A stretch of DNA of 64,000 bases from Chryseobacterium sp. MFBS3-17 (GCF_020687745.1 NZ_JAJEWK010000002.1:215280-279279); one strand, 5' to 3'. Counted from the stretch's first letter, positions 50,672-62,298 are shown. Numbers and translations: made by a program. The notes: generated by a model from the letters alone, not told the origin.

Positions 50672-50926
50672 ATGAAAAATAGAAATCCTTACAGAAAATT
50701 CCAGGGTCAGCAGGATAAAATCGCAGATCTGGAGAAAAACAATTCCCGGTTCCGGAGAGTGTACACAGAATATGAACTGATGGCCGATGAACTGTGGAAT
50801 CTGGAATCTGCAGAAGGGCCAGCTGTTACAGATGATTTTCTGAATTCCGTGAAACTCCAGACCTCCTACCTGGAAGACGAAATAGAAGACTGGCTGCACG
50901 CTGCAGAACCCGAATCAGAAGATTGA
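50672..50926 (+). CDS. Small acidic coiled-coil protein
   Basis: 84 residues from the ATG at 50672. Entirely helical and acidic towards the C-terminus (LEDEIEDWLHAAEPESED), no signal peptide. A frame start two codons earlier would be TTG. No family recognised; similar short acidic proteins are common in Weeksellaceae by my recollection. Confidence 0.7.
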   Translation: MKNRNPYRKFQGQQDKIADLEKNNSRFRRVYTEYELMADELWNLESAEGPAVTDDFLNSVKLQTSYLEDEIEDWLHAAEPESED

Positions 50927-51156
50927 TGTCGCGCACGGTCGGTTTGCTCATTCAGACGCCGGTACACTGCGGACTCTGTGGATATAACCGGGAACCGGCA
51001 GAAAAATCCGGAGCGGAAAGTTTCCGGATATCCCCGTAAAATACAGTACAACACCTCACAGGAAATGTTCATTCCGCGTGTTTTTTTTCGGTTAAATGTC
51101 ACCGGGCTCGTAAATTAATTGCTATTTTAGCATTTCGTTTTTTTAAATGTTGAAAT

Positions 51157-52020
51157 ATGATCGCTATTGTAGATGGGGGCTCTACCAAATGTGACTGGGT
51201 AGTGCTGGATCAGACCGGAAAAGTTTTCCTGAAGACCGAAACAAAAGGCTTTAATCCCAATATCATCAATCCGGAACTCATTGTTCCCGAAATTGAGAAT
51301 AATCCAAACCTTCTCTCTGTGAAAAACAGTATGCAGAAGGTTTTCTTCTATGGTTCAGGTTGTGGCACCGCAGAAAATGCTGCGGTGGTAGAGAAAGAAC
51401 TTAAGAAAGCACTTCCCGGTGCAGAAATCATCATCAAAGAAGATATGACTGCAGCTGCCTATGCCGCCTATAACGGCAAGCCGGCCATTGTCTGTATTCT
51501 GGGTACCGGATCCAATTCTTGCTATTTTGACGGGACTACCGTACACCGCGAACTGCCGTCTCTGGGTTTTCTGATAGGTGATGAAGGCAGCGGAAGTGCC
51601 ATTGGCAAGCAATTGTTGCGCCGGTTCTTTATGAAGAAACTGCCGGCAGATCTCCATGAACTTTTTGTGGAAAAATACCAGTTGACCATAGAAGAGGCGC
51701 TCAAAAACATGTATCATAATCCCAGAGCCAATGCTTATCTGGCGAATTTTAATAAATTTGTAGTCGAAAACAAGTCACATCCGTACTTTCAGAATATGGT
51801 TTTTGACGAAATGAAAAACTATCTGGATTACCAGGTTTTGCCCTATCCGGAAGCGCTTCATGCCGAGATTAATTTCATAGGTTCCATCGCATTTTATTAC
51901 GAAGATATTCTGAGAGCCGCCGCCGCAGAGCTCAACCTTACTGTGGGTACTGTAGTGCAGAAACCCATAGAAAGTCTGGTAGATTATCATTTGAAATATC
52001 TGATTCACCAGCACCATTAA
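51157..52020 (+). CDS. BadF/BadG/BcrA-type ATPase, N-acetylglucosamine-kinase-like
   Basis: 287 residues of the ASKHA (actin/hexokinase) fold. Phosphate 1 motif VDGGSTKCDWVVLD, phosphate 2 motif CILGTGSNSCYFDG, and LPSLGFLIGDEGSGSAIGKQ are typical of eukaryotic-type GlcNAc kinases and their bacterial relatives. It probably phosphorylates an amino sugar during cell-wall or chitin recycling. It precedes the malic enzyme gene by 22 bases. Confidence 0.88.
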   Translation: MIAIVDGGSTKCDWVVLDQTGKVFLKTETKGFNPNIINPELIVPEIENNPNLLSVKNSMQKVFFYGSGCGTAENAAVVEKELKKALPGAEIIIKEDMTAAAYAAYNGKPAIVCILGTGSNSCYFDGTTVHRELPSLGFLIGDEGSGSAIGKQLLRRFFMKKLPADLHELFVEKYQLTIEEALKNMYHNPRANAYLANFNKFVVENKSHPYFQNMVFDEMKNYLDYQVLPYPEALHAEINFIGSIAFYYEDILRAAAAELNLTVGTVVQKPIESLVDYHLKYLIHQHH

Positions 52021-52042
52021 TTAAAAATATACCCATTTATAT

Positions 52043-54331
52043 ATGTCAAAGAAAACAAACAGAGACGAGAAACATTTTAACCAGGCAGCCCTGGATTATC
52101 ATAAAGCAGAACCCAAAGGTAAAATAGAAGTCATTCCCTCTAAGCCGCACTCATCGGCAAGGGATCTTTCGCTGGCCTACTCGCCGGGGGTTGCCATTCC
52201 GTGTCTGGAAATAGAAAAAAATCCCAAAGCAGCTTATGACTATACCGGAAAAGGCAATCTGGTCGCCGTAATTTCCAATGGTACTGCTGTGCTGGGTCTG
52301 GGAGATATCGGTGCAGAAGCATCCAAACCGGTGATGGAAGGTAAAGGTCTTTTGTTTAAAATCTTTGCCGATATCAATGTATTTGATATTGAAATAAACG
52401 AGAAAGATCCGGATAAATTTATTGATATTGTGAAAGGTATTGCGCCTACATTCGGCGGGATTAACCTGGAAGACATCAAAGCGCCCGAAGCTTTTTATAT
52501 AGAACAGCGCCTGAAAGAAGAACTGGACATTCCACTGATGCATGATGACCAGCATGGTACTGCCATCATCTCCGGAGCAGCGCTGCTTAATGCACTGGAA
52601 ATAGCCGGAAAAGACATCAGTAAAGTGAAAATGGTGGTCAATGGTGCAGGGGCCGCAGCCATAGCCTGTACCAAACTGTACGTGCAGCTGGGTCTGAGCC
52701 GGGACAATATTCTGATGTGCGACAGTAAAGGCGTCATCAATAAAAACCGGGAGAACCTGACCCCGGAGAAACTTGAATTTGCAGCAGATACCGATCTGGT
52801 GACGCTGGAAGATGCGCTGAGAGGTGCAGATGTTTTCGTGGGACTGTCTAAAGGAGATGTGATGACCCCCGAAATGTTGAACAGCATGGCCGAAAATCCT
52901 GTGGTCTTCGGACTGGCAAATCCGTCGCCTGAAATAGATTATGATCTGGCCTTGACAACCAGAAAGGATGTCATTATGGCTACCGGTCGCAGTGATTTTC
53001 CTAATCAGGTGAATAACGTGCTCGGGTTTCCGTACATCTTCCGTGGCGCACTGGATGTGCAGGCATCTGTAATTAACGAAGAAATGAAATTGGCAGCCGT
53101 TTATGCTATCGCCAATCTGGCCAAAGAACCCGTGCCGGAAGCGGTAATGCTGGCGTATAACCTGCGTTCCCTGAGTTTTGGCAGGGAGTATTTCATTCCG
53201 AAACCTTTTGATAACCGTCTCATCACCACGGTTTCTGAAGCCGTAGCCCGTGCCGCAATGGAAAGTGGAGTGGCCGGCAAACCCATTGAAAGCTTCGAAG
53301 AGTATGAAACGTCGCTGCTGGACCGTATGGGCAGAGATGAAAAACTGATCCGCATGATGCAGACCCGGGCAAGATCTAACCCGAAACGGGTTACACTGGG
53401 CAATGCCGAAGAGTACAATGTACTGAAGGCAGCACAGATTCTTTATGAAGAGGGTATTGCCCATCCTATATTGCTGGGAGAGAAAAAATTCATCAAAGAA
53501 CAGATGCAGAAATACGGCATTGAACTGGACGTGCCTATTGTGGATCCTATGGACGATGATCAGGAAGAAAACCGCGTGAGGTACCGCGAAACCCTGTGGA
53601 AACTTCGTCAGCGCAAGGGTATGAACGAATACAAATCCAAGAGATTTGTGCGGCAGAGAGATTATTTCGGACCGCTGATGCTGCAGCACGGGGATACAGA
53701 TGCACTGATTGTAGGGTTTTCCAAAAGTTACGCGTCAAATATAAGACCGGTGCTCGAGGTGATTGAAAGAGATCCCGGTGTGAACAAAATAGCGTCCATG
53801 ATGATGATTCTGAGCGACAAAAAGCCGATTTTCTTTGCAGATACCTCGGTGAATCCCAATCCTACCACAGAAGATCTGGTGAATATTGCCCGAATGGCTG
53901 AACTGACAGTGAAAACATTTGCCATAGAACCCAGAATTGCCATGCTGGCCTACGAAAATTTTGCCGGAATTTCAGATACATCCAAAAAGGTGGCGAAAGC
54001 GGTTTCCATCCTGCATGAGAAGTATCCGAAGATGATTGTGGATGGCGAAATCCAGCCGGATTTTGCACTGAATGGAGATCATCTCGCAGATTATCCGTTT
54101 TCCAAACTGGGTGCGGCACCGGCCAATGTGTTGGTGTTCCCGAACCTGGAAAGTGCGAACATATCATATAAAATTATCCGCGGCATGAAGGTGGCGCAGG
54201 TGGTGGGTCCTATTTTAATGGGGCTGAGCAAGCCGGTGCACGTGGTACAGATGCGCGCCAGTGTAGATGAAATTGTGAACCTGGCTACCATAGCCGTGCT
54301 GGATGCCCAGCGCCGCGAAAAAAAAGCATAG
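52043..54331 (+). CDS. maeB: NADP-dependent malic enzyme with phosphotransacetylase-like domain
   Basis: 762 residues. N-terminal malic enzyme domain (about 1-420): [56 protein letters not shown], and the NADP region [19 protein letters not shown]-terminal phosphate acetyl/butyryltransferase-like domain (about 430-762): a regulatory module in MaeB enzymes that is usually not catalytic. It converts malate to pyruvate plus CO2 with NADPH formation. Confidence 0.95.
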   Translation: MSKKTNRDEKHFNQAALDYHKAEPKGKIEVIPSKPHSSARDLSLAYSPGVAIPCLEIEKNPKAAYDYTGKGNLVAVISNGTAVLGLGDIGAEASKPVMEGKGLLFKIFADINVFDIEINEKDPDKFIDIVKGIAPTFGGINLEDIKAPEAFYIEQRLKEELDIPLMHDDQHGTAIISGAALLNALEIAGKDISKVKMVVNGAGAAAIACTKLYVQLGLSRDNILMCDSKGVINKNRENLTPEKLEFAADTDLVTLEDALRGADVFVGLSKGDVMTPEMLNSMAENPVVFGLANPSPEIDYDLALTTRKDVIMATGRSDFPNQVNNVLGFPYIFRGALDVQASVINEEMKLAAVYAIANLAKEPVPEAVMLAYNLRSLSFGREYFIPKPFDNRLITTVSEAVARAAMESGVAGKPIESFEEYETSLLDRMGRDEKLIRMMQTRARSNPKRVTLGNAEEYNVLKAAQILYEEGIAHPILLGEKKFIKEQMQKYGIELDVPIVDPMDDDQEENRVRYRETLWKLRQRKGMNEYKSKRFVRQRDYFGPLMLQHGDTDALIVGFSKSYASNIRPVLEVIERDPGVNKIASMMMILSDKKPIFFADTSVNPNPTTEDLVNIARMAELTVKTFAIEPRIAMLAYENFAGISDTSKKVAKAVSILHEKYPKMIVDGEIQPDFALNGDHLADYPFSKLGAAPANVLVFPNLESANISYKIIRGMKVAQVVGPILMGLSKPVHVVQMRASVDEIVNLATIAVLDAQRREKKA

Positions 54332-54517
54332 CGGATTTTCACAGAAGTTACATACAGCACGGACAAACAGCGAAATCTTATTGAGCAGTTTGTTCGTGTT
54401 TTTTAATAAACGATGCCGGCTTTTCCCGAATCGTCATCAAAAACAATTTTTTATACATTTTTCTTCAGTAAAAGCGGTCTGTAAGCCATATTGTGTCTTA
54501 GATTTCACTTATTTTCC

Positions 54518-54525
54518 TATCTTTG
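54518..54525 (+). promoter_or_regulatory. -7 promoter element of ruvA-sprA
   Basis: TATCTTTG, an exact -7 element, 22 bases before the ruvA ATG. A TTG lies 24 bases further up, a wider spacing than usual. Confidence 0.55.
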
Positions 54526-54547
54526 AACCTTTCGTAGAAACAGACTC

Positions 54548-55132
54548 ATGATTTATTCTTTACAGGGAACGGTTCAGGAACTTTCGCCTACGCATACCGT
54601 GATAAATGTAGGCGGGGTGGGCTACTATGCAGGCATCAGTTTGCAAACCTCCAGAAATCTGATTCCGGACGCACCCGTTTTTCTCCATATTCAGCAGATT
54701 ATCCGTGAAGATGCACACCTGCTTTTCGGCTTTTTTACACGTGAGGAAAAGGAACTTTTTAACCTTCTTATTTCTGTAAACGGCGTGGGGCCGGCATCTG
54801 CGCTCATCATGCTCTCATCTCTCACCCTTTCTGAGATCGCGGCCGGTATTGCCAGTGGCAACAGTGCGCTGCTGCAAAAAGTGAAAGGGATCGGAGCAAA
54901 AACTGCGGAAAGAATAATCGTAGATCTGCGGGATAAGGTGTTAAAATTCAACACTTCTGATGAAAATATTTCTACATTTGTAAATAATAAAGTAAAGGAT
55001 GAGGCGTTATCTGCATTAGAAGTTTTGGGCATTCCCCGAAAAACAGCAGAGAAAATTGCAGACCGGATTCTCAAGCAGACCCCGGACCTTTCTACAGAAG
55101 ATTTGGTAAAACAAATTTTAAAAAACATTTAA
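54548..55132 (+). CDS. ruvA: Holliday junction branch migration protein RuvA
   Basis: 194 residues. The N-terminal OB-fold (MIYSLQGTVQELSPTHTVIN), helix-hairpin-helix motifs (NGVGPASAL, GIGAKTAERIIVDL) and C-terminal domain that contacts RuvB (DEALSALEVLGIPRKTAEKI) are complete. It binds four-way junctions. The sprA start lies 4 bases downstream. Confidence 0.96.
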   Translation: MIYSLQGTVQELSPTHTVINVGGVGYYAGISLQTSRNLIPDAPVFLHIQQIIREDAHLLFGFFTREEKELFNLLISVNGVGPASALIMLSSLTLSEIAAGIASGNSALLQKVKGIGAKTAERIIVDLRDKVLKFNTSDENISTFVNNKVKDEALSALEVLGIPRKTAEKIADRILKQTPDLSTEDLVKQILKNI

Positions 55133-55136
55133 TATT

Positions 55137-58100
55137 TTGGCAAAAAATAACATCTTTTCCTATAAACTGCTCACCGCCTTGTTTCTGTGTTTCGCTTTTT
55201 TCAGTCTGCAGGCGCAGCAGAACCCCGAAGACGAGGCCACGGTAAGACAGAATTATGACCTTCCGGATCCTACAGTCTATGAAGGATATTACGACATCAA
55301 AACCGGCATGTATTACGTATATCCCAAAATAGGAGAGGTCATCACCGGTCCGCCATATGTGATGACGCCCCGGGAATACCAGGATTTTATGATGACTCAG
55401 GCCGCCAGAAATTACTATAAAGATAAATCTGACCGCTACAGCCTCATGTTCCGGAAAGATGTAGACGAAGCCCGCAGGCAGGGCATTATTCCCAGCCTCA
55501 GCGTGCGCAACAAAATTTTTGAATCTATTTTTGGCGGAAACAAAATTGAAATCATCCCTTCCGGTTTTGCATCTTTTGACTTTGGCGGACTATACCAAAA
55601 GATAGACAACCCGCTTATTTTGCCCCAGAACAGAACCAGTTTTGCTTTTGATATAGAACAGCGCATCCAGCTGGGACTCCTGGGTAAGGTAGGAGAAAAC
55701 CTGCAGCTCAGAGCCAATTATGATACCCAAAGTGGTTTCGCATTTGAAAACCGGATGAATCTGATCTGGCAGGCCAAAGGTTCCTGGAAGGATTTGCAGA
55801 CCAAAGGCCTGAATGATCCTACCACCGGCGGCGAAGACAAATTTATAAAACGGGTGGAATTCGGTAATGTGAACATGCCCCTTTCTACAAGCCTGATCCG
55901 CGGTTCTGAGTCTCTCTTCGGGATTAAAACAGAATTTCAGGCGGGAAAAACCTTCGGTACTGTTGTGTTTTCCCAGCAGCAGGGTGAAGCCCGGAATATC
56001 GTAGTACAGGGTGGTGGTGTGATGAGCACTTTTAAAATCAATGCCATAGATTATGAAGACAATCAGCATTATTTTCTGAACCATTACTTTCTCAATGACT
56101 ATGACAATGCCCTTCTGAACTATCCGCAGATTAATTCCCGGGTCAGCATCAACCGTATTGAAGCCTGGGTGCTGGATCAGGGCAATGGTAACCTCTCGGA
56201 ACAGAAGAGTATTGTGGGAGTCCGCGATTTAGGAGACGGCATTTCCGGCCTGCCGGATAATTCTCAGAATAATATTTACCAGGCAGTAAACGGTCTGGGA
56301 CCGGGACTGCGGGATGTGAATACTGCATACAATACCATCAACGGGCAGTCGCTGCCCAATGCTGCCGGCGGTACGGAGGTTTTTCAAGACGGTGAACATT
56401 TCATCTTTAACCGGAAGGCCAGAAGATTGTCTGTAAATGAATTTAAATTTCACCCGCAGTTGGGGTATATTTCCCTCAATCAGCGCCTCAATGATAACCA
56501 GTTACTTGCGGTATCTTACTCGTATACGGTGAGCGGCTCCAACCAGGTGTACAAAGTGGGAGAGTTCTCAGAGGAAAGCCCGGTAATTGTCACCAAAGTG
56601 CTGAAGCCTAATACCAACGTGAAGACCACATCTCCCATGTGGGATCTCATGATGAAGAACTTCTATTCCATGGAAAGTATGCAGGTGGATGCAGATAACT
56701 TTATGCTCAATATCTACTACCGGGATACGCAGACCGGAGGCAAGGTCAACTACCTGCCGAACACGCCTGTTCAGGAAATCAACCTCCTGAAACTCCTGAA
56801 CTGGGACCGGCTGAACCTGAATAATGACCTGCAGAGCAGTAACGGACAGCTGGGAGACGGAATCTTTGACTTCGTGCCGGAAATTACCATTCGCCCCGAT
56901 GATGGAAGGCTGATGTTTACCAAAGTTCAGCCTTTCGGAAGCCACCTGGCATCCGTGCTGGGCAGTAATGATCCCCAATACGTATTTACAGATTTGTATG
57001 AGCAGCAGAAGCAGGTTGCCTCTCAGAGTAATCTGGCATTGCGCTACACCATGGAAGGCCGCTATAAAGGGTCACAGGGTCAGGGTATTTCGCTGGGCGC
57101 CATTAACGTTCCGCAGGGATCGGTAAAGGTTACAGCCAATGGGGTTCAACTTACAGAAGGGGTAGATTATACCGTAGATTATATGCTGGGACAAGTGACC
57201 ATCATTAATGAGCAGGTGAAACAGAGCGGACAGGCCATCAACATCAGCCTGGAAAATCAACTCACCTTCAATACACAGCGTAAACGGTTCCTAGGTCTGA
57301 ATCTGGAAAGACGTTTCAGTGAGAATTTTCTATTGGGTGGTACGGTAGTAAACTATGCTGAATCTCCGCTCACCCAAAAGGTCAATTATGGCGAAGAAGC
57401 AGTGAATAATACCATGGTGGGCATCAATATGATGTACAATAATCAGTTGCCCTTCCTGACCCGCCTTGCAGATAAAATTCCGCTTGTCAATACAGAAGCA
57501 CCGTCTAATCTGAACTTCAAAATGGAAGGCGCGTATCTGATTCCTGGACTGAATAATTCCATCAACAATCAATCTTATATTGACGATTTTGAACAAACTA
57601 CATCCAGAATATCCCTGAAGGAACCCAGTGCCTGGAGCCTGGCCTCTAAGCCGGAGAAAAACCAGAGTGATCCGGTATTTGCAGGTGCCGGGCAGAATGA
57701 TGATATTACCAATGGCTACGGCCGTGGTCTGATTTCCTGGTATAACATTGACCCCCGATTCTATGGTGTGGGCGGTAATGAGCCCGAGGGAATTGATGCA
57801 CAGGCAGTGTCTAATCATGCCTCCAGAAGGGTGCGGTTGCAGGAATTGTACAACAGCAAAGACTTTGTAGCAGGTGAGCAGGTCTTTACCAATACCTTTG
57901 ATATCACCTACTATCCGCAGGAAAGAGGACCGTATAACGCCAATCCCAACCCCGAAAGTACGCAGCAGCGGTGGGGTGGAATGATGCGCGCCATTAATGT
58001 GTCCAATTTCATTAACTCTAATATAGAATATGTGGAATTCTGGATGATGGATCCCTATGCTGACGGCAATGTGCTGGGTGCCAATCCGAAAATGTTACTG

Positions 58101-61100
58101 CAGTTAGGAAACGTGTCCGAGGATATTCTGAAAGACGGACTGCTTCAATATGAAAATGGTTTGCCTACCCCGTCTGCACCTTCTTCCGTTTCATCTTCCA
58201 ACTGGGGTGTACAGCCGAACCAACCACCTGTTCTGTACGCTTTTTCCAGTGAGGGAGCAGACAGAACTAGTCAGGATTTAGGTCTGGACGGACTGGATGC
58301 CGCAGGTGAATCCCTGAGATTTGGGACGAGTTTTGTAAATCCCGTGACCAATCTTCCTGATCCCGCAGCCGATGATTTTGTGTTCTACCTCAGTAATCAG
58401 TTTACCGGATCCTTGGCTTCTTCTGTAGCCCAACGGTATAAATATTTCAGAAACCCGGAAGGCAACTCCAAGAGCAACTCGCTGGAGGTTGCCTCTCAGA
58501 CTCCGGATGCTGAAGATGTAAACCGGGATTTCAACCTGGATCAGAGCGAATATTACAACCAGTACGAAATCAATCTGGATCCGGCCAGTCTTGCCGTAGG
58601 TCAGAGCAATCACATTGTAGATTCCAAGACCGTACCGGTCACTTTTGAAAACGGAACCCAAAGTGATGTGAAATGGTACCTGGTAAGAATTCCGGTGGCA
58701 GATTTTGTGAGTACCGCAGGAGATAATGACCCGTCTGTACTGAATAATGTCCGGTTTGCAAGATTACTGCTCACAGGATTTGACCAGACTTCAACCATCC
58801 GTCTGGGAACCTTTGACCTGGTGCGTTCAGACTGGAGAAAATATACCAAGAATATTTATCCTACTCTTACCACCGGTGGCAGTGATGAAGGAACCAGCCT
58901 GGTCAATAATTCCAACTTTGAGGTAGGAAGTGTGAATCTGGAAGAAAACGGACTTAACCAGCCGCCTTATGTTTTGCCTCCGGGGATAGACCGCCAGGTG
59001 CTCAGTGGCAACGCAGGTGCGCAGAGACAGAATGAAGGTTCATTATATATGAAGGTGAAAGGCCTGAACAATGAATCCCGCGGGGTGTTCAAAAATACCA
59101 GTCTGGATATGAGAAGATTCAGAAAACTCAAACTCTTCGTACACGCCCAGAACCTGGATGATGCAGATCCTTTCCAGAATACACTGGATCCCAATACCAA
59201 ATTCTTCATCCGTCTGGGAAGTGACGCTACAGATAACTATTATGAATATGAGGCATCACTGAAGTACACGGCAAAAACTGCAGTGGCTCCTTTGGACATC
59301 TGGCCTACGGAAAACGAGGTGGATCTGGAAGTACAGCAGTTTGTGGATGCAAAATTGCGCCGGGATCAGTCTGGTGCACCTATTATGGAACGCTATCACT
59401 ATTTGCAGTATGGTGATGAGTATAAAAAAGTGTTCGTAAAAGGCCGGCCGTCACTGGGCGGGATTACCACCATCATGGTCGGAGTCAGAAATGAAATGCG
59501 CGGTGATGCAAAAGATCTGGTTCTTTGGGTTAATGAAATCCGTCTGGCAGATGTGGAAAATGAAGGCGGTTATGCCGGTAATGCCAGCCTGAGTTTTAAC
59601 CTGGGAGATTTTGCACTTGTGAATACCAATGCGGCGTACTCTACCGTAGGATTTGGAAATATAGACTCCAGACCGGCAGAGCGTACCCAGTCTACACAAT
59701 CTGCATTTAACATCAACACCACTGTGAATGTAGATAAGTTTTTGCCGGAAAAAACCGGTATTAAAATCCCGGTGAATTATTCCTACTCGCAAACCATTGA
59801 AGATCCCAAATATAACCCGCTGGACAATGATGTGGAATTCAGCAAAGCTGCAAACCGCGAAGAACTGAAAACCGTAGCACGCACCTACACTCAGCAAAGA
59901 AGCCTCGGGGTGGTCAATATGAGAAAAGAAAGGGTGAATCCCGAAAAGAAACCGCGGCCTTACGATGTAGAGAACATCTCCCTTACCATGGTTTATAATG
60001 ATGACTATTTCCGGGACATTTATACCAAGAAAAACTACAGACAGTATCTGCGCGGTAATCTGGACTACAACTATAATTTTAAACCATGGGTGCTCAGACC
60101 GTTCCAGAAAGTCATCAGTGATACGGCAAAATCTGCCAAGTACCTGCGTTGGGTGAAGGAGTTTAACTTTAATCCTGTGCCTACCAGATTCTCATTCAGA
60201 ACAGATATAGACCGCAATTACAATGAACTGGAGTTCCGGAACATCGAAGCCCTGCTCAGCGGCAATCTCGGAAATGATTTTGATGTTATTAAAAACCGGA
60301 ATTTCTATTTTGGCTGGCAGTACGGACTCGGATTTAATTTTACCAAATCGCTGAAACTGGAAGTCAATTCGGTGATGCGAACACTGAATGATGAACTGGA
60401 TGTAAACGCAATGGATAATAAGTCCATCTTCCAGGATATGTTCCGTGCGGGGCGTCCAGTGTTGTACAACCACCGAATTCAGGCAAATTACCGCCTTCCG
60501 TTTGAATATTTACCGATGGTGGATTTCATAGAGGCAGAGGTGGGCTACGGAATGACCTATAACTGGAACTCCCGCTCTACGGCACTTCTTACAAGTCCGG
60601 AGGGAAGTCTGGGTACCATTGGCCAGAATACCAATACCATTGTGGCGACTGCCAGTGCAGATTTCCCGAAACTCTTCAACAAAATGAAGTATTTCCGGGA
60701 CATGAATACCAAACTGCAGAAGCGCAAACGGGAAATTGACTCGCTGAATACAGTGTATACTGCGCAGTGGGAAAAGAAAAGATTCCGCTACAAGGATTAT
60801 AAATTCAAAAATAAACTGAGCATCGGCCAGAGCCTCATCTACGGATTACTGTCCCTGCGTCAGTTAGATGTCAGCTATAACGAAAATAATGGTACGGTGC
60901 TTCCGGGACTGCTTTCTGCTCCCAACTGGTATGGCTATGGCCAGACGCTGGGAGGTCCTACGGCAGGATTCCTCTTCGGGTCACAGGCAGATATCCGCCG
61001 CATTGCACTGGAAAACGGATGGGTGAGTACCTCCAGTTTCATGACAGATCCTTATGTGCAGATGAAAAACCGGAGTCTTACCGCAAATTTACAGGTGATT

Positions 61101-62174
61101 CCCGTGAATGATTTCCGCGTGGATTTCAACTGGATGCATAACTATACCCGGAATTTCTCGCAGGCCGGCTTTAATGATCCGCAGAATTTGTCCAGAATCA
61201 ACCATGATTTTGCTTATGCAAATGATTATATTACATACTCCAATTCTGCATGGATGTTCAGAACAGCATTTAAGGACGGCTCAGAAATATACCGGAATAT
61301 GATTGAAAACGCCCGGGCCATTTCACAGCAAATGCCTACCGCTCCAATTCTGGGTGGTTTCCATGATGGTTATGGTGTCGGGAATGCCTATGTGCTCATA
61401 CCGGCATTTCGCGCAGCAGTAGAAGGCCGTAGTCCCGATGGACTTTTAGGCGATGCTAAAAAATCAGGATTCCCGTTGCCAAACTGGAGGCTGGTTTACT
61501 CAGGACTCAGAAATTACACGTTTATCAATTCTTATTTCTCCAAGTTCGATATTCTGCATGCGTATACCGCTACAGAAACTGCCACCGGAATACAGTCCAG
61601 CATTGATTATTTCAATGATGCTGCGCAGCGGGATGTGAATGGGAATTTTGTGAATCCGTTCACGTTTTCCCAGATCGGCTATATAGAGACCTTCGCACCG
61701 CTCATTGGTGTAGATCTTACCATGCGGAATAATGTACAGCTCCGGGCACATTACAACAAGGACCGGATGCTGATGCTGGGACTCGTAAACCATACGCTCA
61801 CAGAAGATCAGGGTACGGATTATGTGTTAGGGTTCGGTTATATTATCAAGGATTTCAGACTGGGAGGTCCGCCACCGCGCCGCCGTGGTGCTGCCAAGTA
61901 TAATACGGATCTGAATATCCGTGCAGATTTCCAGCTGAGAGACAATCAGACCAGAATATCCAATATCCTGCTGAACGATTCTCAGATTACAGGAGGGCAG
62001 CGGTTATTCAGTATAAAGTTTACCGCAGATTACAATGCATCACAGAACCTGAACCTCATGCTGTTTTATGACCAGATGATGACCAAGTATAAAATCTCTA
62101 CAGCCTTCCCGCTTTCTACGGTCCGCGCAGGAATCCGGGCTACATTTACCTTTGATGGCAGTGGTGGATTTTAA
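55137..62174 (+). CDS. sprA: T9SS outer-membrane translocon SprA
   Basis: 2345 residues, the giant outer-membrane beta-barrel through which type IX cargo leaves the cell, needed for gliding adhesins in gliding species. Signal peptide at residues 4-26 (LLTALFLCFAFFSLQAQ). The start is TTG at 55137, since no ATG gives a signal peptide. Segments such as FESIFGGNKIEIIPSGFASF and the aromatic-rich repeating strands run through the protein, ending in ATFTFDGSGGF. Complete and in the usual place behind ruvA. Confidence 0.96.
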   Translation: MAKNNIFSYKLLTALFLCFAFFSLQAQQNPEDEATVRQNYDLPDPTVYEGYYDIKTGMYYVYPKIGEVITGPPYVMTPREYQDFMMTQAARNYYKDKSDRYSLMFRKDVDEARRQGIIPSLSVRNKIFESIFGGNKIEIIPSGFASFDFGGLYQKIDNPLILPQNRTSFAFDIEQRIQLGLLGKVGENLQLRANYDTQSGFAFENRMNLIWQAKGSWKDLQTKGLNDPTTGGEDKFIKRVEFGNVNMPLSTSLIRGSESLFGIKTEFQAGKTFGTVVFSQQQGEARNIVVQGGGVMSTFKINAIDYEDNQHYFLNHYFLNDYDNALLNYPQINSRVSINRIEAWVLDQGNGNLSEQKSIVGVRDLGDGISGLPDNSQNNIYQAVNGLGPGLRDVNTAYNTINGQSLPNAAGGTEVFQDGEHFIFNRKARRLSVNEFKFHPQLGYISLNQRLNDNQLLAVSYSYTVSGSNQVYKVGEFSEESPVIVTKVLKPNTNVKTTSPMWDLMMKNFYSMESMQVDADNFMLNIYYRDTQTGGKVNYLPNTPVQEINLLKLLNWDRLNLNNDLQSSNGQLGDGIFDFVPEITIRPDDGRLMFTKVQPFGSHLASVLGSNDPQYVFTDLYEQQKQVASQSNLALRYTMEGRYKGSQGQGISLGAINVPQGSVKVTANGVQLTEGVDYTVDYMLGQVTIINEQVKQSGQAINISLENQLTFNTQRKRFLGLNLERRFSENFLLGGTVVNYAESPLTQKVNYGEEAVNNTMVGINMMYNNQLPFLTRLADKIPLVNTEAPSNLNFKMEGAYLIPGLNNSINNQSYIDDFEQTTSRISLKEPSAWSLASKPEKNQSDPVFAGAGQNDDITNGYGRGLISWYNIDPRFYGVGGNEPEGIDAQAVSNHASRRVRLQELYNSKDFVAGEQVFTNTFDITYYPQERGPYNANPNPESTQQRWGGMMRAINVSNFINSNIEYVEFWMMDPYADGNVLGANPKMLLQLGNVSEDILKDGLLQYENGLPTPSAPSSVSSSNWGVQPNQPPVLYAFSSEGADRTSQDLGLDGLDAAGESLRFGTSFVNPVTNLPDPAADDFVFYLSNQFTGSLASSVAQRYKYFRNPEGNSKSNSLEVASQTPDAEDVNRDFNLDQSEYYNQYEINLDPASLAVGQSNHIVDSKTVPVTFENGTQSDVKWYLVRIPVADFVSTAGDNDPSVLNNVRFARLLLTGFDQTSTIRLGTFDLVRSDWRKYTKNIYPTLTTGGSDEGTSLVNNSNFEVGSVNLEENGLNQPPYVLPPGIDRQVLSGNAGAQRQNEGSLYMKVKGLNNESRGVFKNTSLDMRRFRKLKLFVHAQNLDDADPFQNTLDPNTKFFIRLGSDATDNYYEYEASLKYTAKTAVAPLDIWPTENEVDLEVQQFVDAKLRRDQSGAPIMERYHYLQYGDEYKKVFVKGRPSLGGITTIMVGVRNEMRGDAKDLVLWVNEIRLADVENEGGYAGNASLSFNLGDFALVNTNAAYSTVGFGNIDSRPAERTQSTQSAFNINTTVNVDKFLPEKTGIKIPVNYSYSQTIEDPKYNPLDNDVEFSKAANREELKTVARTYTQQRSLGVVNMRKERVNPEKKPRPYDVENISLTMVYNDDYFRDIYTKKNYRQYLRGNLDYNYNFKPWVLRPFQKVISDTAKSAKYLRWVKEFNFNPVPTRFSFRTDIDRNYNELEFRNIEALLSGNLGNDFDVIKNRNFYFGWQYGLGFNFTKSLKLEVNSVMRTLNDELDVNAMDNKSIFQDMFRAGRPVLYNHRIQANYRLPFEYLPMVDFIEAEVGYGMTYNWNSRSTALLTSPEGSLGTIGQNTNTIVATASADFPKLFNKMKYFRDMNTKLQKRKREIDSLNTVYTAQWEKKRFRYKDYKFKNKLSIGQSLIYGLLSLRQLDVSYNENNGTVLPGLLSAPNWYGYGQTLGGPTAGFLFGSQADIRRIALENGWVSTSSFMTDPYVQMKNRSLTANLQVIPVNDFRVDFNWMHNYTRNFSQAGFNDPQNLSRINHDFAYANDYITYSNSAWMFRTAFKDGSEIYRNMIENARAISQQMPTAPILGGFHDGYGVGNAYVLIPAFRAAVEGRSPDGLLGDAKKSGFPLPNWRLVYSGLRNYTFINSYFSKFDILHAYTATETATGIQSSIDYFNDAAQRDVNGNFVNPFTFSQIGYIETFAPLIGVDLTMRNNVQLRAHYNKDRMLMLGLVNHTLTEDQGTDYVLGFGYIIKDFRLGGPPPRRRGAAKYNTDLNIRADFQLRDNQTRISNILLNDSQITGGQRLFSIKFTADYNASQNLNLMLFYDQMMTKYKISTAFPLSTVRAGIRATFTFDGSGGF

Positions 62175-62267
62175 TGAAAAATAACCTGCCGCATATCCAA
62201 CATTTAAAGCACAGGGCATAACCGGAAAGCGGACGGGACACAGAGCCCGCGTATTATGGATAAAGTC

Positions 62268-62298
62268 TTGTCACTTTCAAATTCTTTGAGTAATTTTG
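62268..62298 (+). promoter_or_regulatory. Promoter of gcvH
   Basis: TTG (62268-62270), 20 bases, TAATTTTG (62291-62298). It supports the start at 62316, giving a leader of about 11 bases. Confidence 0.75.

Noticed and set aside
52151..53689. 512-codon open frame on the minus strand
   Set aside because: Antisense to the malic enzyme gene, whose motifs are complete; the frame is a by-product of codon bias.
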